Of a DNA stretch of 64,000 bases, positions 63,938 through 64,000 are shown piece by piece; position 1 is the stretch's first letter, and each line of letters starts with the position of its first letter. The translations under genes and the position numbers were made by a program. Origin of the DNA: Sycon ciliatum (Eukaryota; Porifera; Calcarea; Leucosolenida; Sycettidae); contig NC_088644.1 of the NCBI RefSeq assembly GCF_964019385.1, positions 19,268,273 to 19,332,272 of the forward strand, read 5' to 3'. The notes below the pieces were generated by a model. That model was not told the origin of the DNA and made no database searches. It was given only the letters and a program-made list of their open reading frames with translations.

Positions 63938-64000
63938 GTATGAGTGACGTTATTCAAAAGATGTTGCACCATTCACTAGTTTCTCTAGTCATATTCTACT

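Overview
The window is eukaryotic nuclear DNA from an animal with intron-rich genes. Exons are short and flanked by clear GT..AG sites, there are no operons or Shine-Dalgarno sites, and both genes are metazoan in type: a DZIP1/Iguana-like ciliary zinc-finger protein and ankyrin-TRP-like cation channels. Introns and spacers are packed with MITEs (hAT, Tc1/mariner, pogo-like and TTAA-site elements), minisatellites and (GT)n tracts. An early-branching or marine invertebrate such as a sponge would fit, but that is inference and the sequence alone does not fix the species.

Region 1 (about 0.46-29.66 kb, minus strand): one large DZIP1-like gene. Twenty-four exons could be joined by splice phase, from an ATG at 29663 leftwards to 457, and the gene runs off the left edge. 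It encodes a basic N-terminal tail, the Dzip-type N-terminal domain (FRPR..LDWR), a single C2H2 finger, a long coiled coil, and a Ser/Pro/acidic C-terminal region. One junction (exon 18 to 19) does not fit by phase, so an exon is probably missing there.

Region 2 (29.66-31.49 kb): a divergent intergenic spacer between the DZIP1 start and the first channel gene.

Region 3 (31.49-42.56 kb, plus strand): complete channel gene A, 17 exons and 989 codons. It has an acidic N-terminus, ankyrin repeats, six membrane segments with a pore loop, a post-S6 coiled coil and a low-complexity Ser/His-rich tail.

Region 4 (42.56-47.06 kb): spacer with a hAT-type MITE carrying a perfect 42-bp hairpin, and candidate 5' exons of gene B.

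Region 5 (47.06-63.94 kb, plus strand): channel gene B, a tandem paralogue of A. Eleven exons match A's exons 4-14 in order and phase, nine of them with identical length, and the gene continues past the right edge. Its introns are swollen by a TTAA-site foldback element, two decayed Tc1/mariner transposons (one nested in another TIR element), a Ty3/gypsy pol remnant, a LINE reverse-transcriptase pseudogene, and minisatellites of 18 bp and 9 bp.

The most unusual signals are: seven hammerhead-ribozyme-like cores in dispersed repeats; a triplicated splice donor in DZIP1 exon 3; (GT)n tracts kept at the same two positions in the paralogous channel introns; divergent charge in the pore loops of A and B; and a plus-strand coding-like segment of unknown identity inside a DZIP1 intron.
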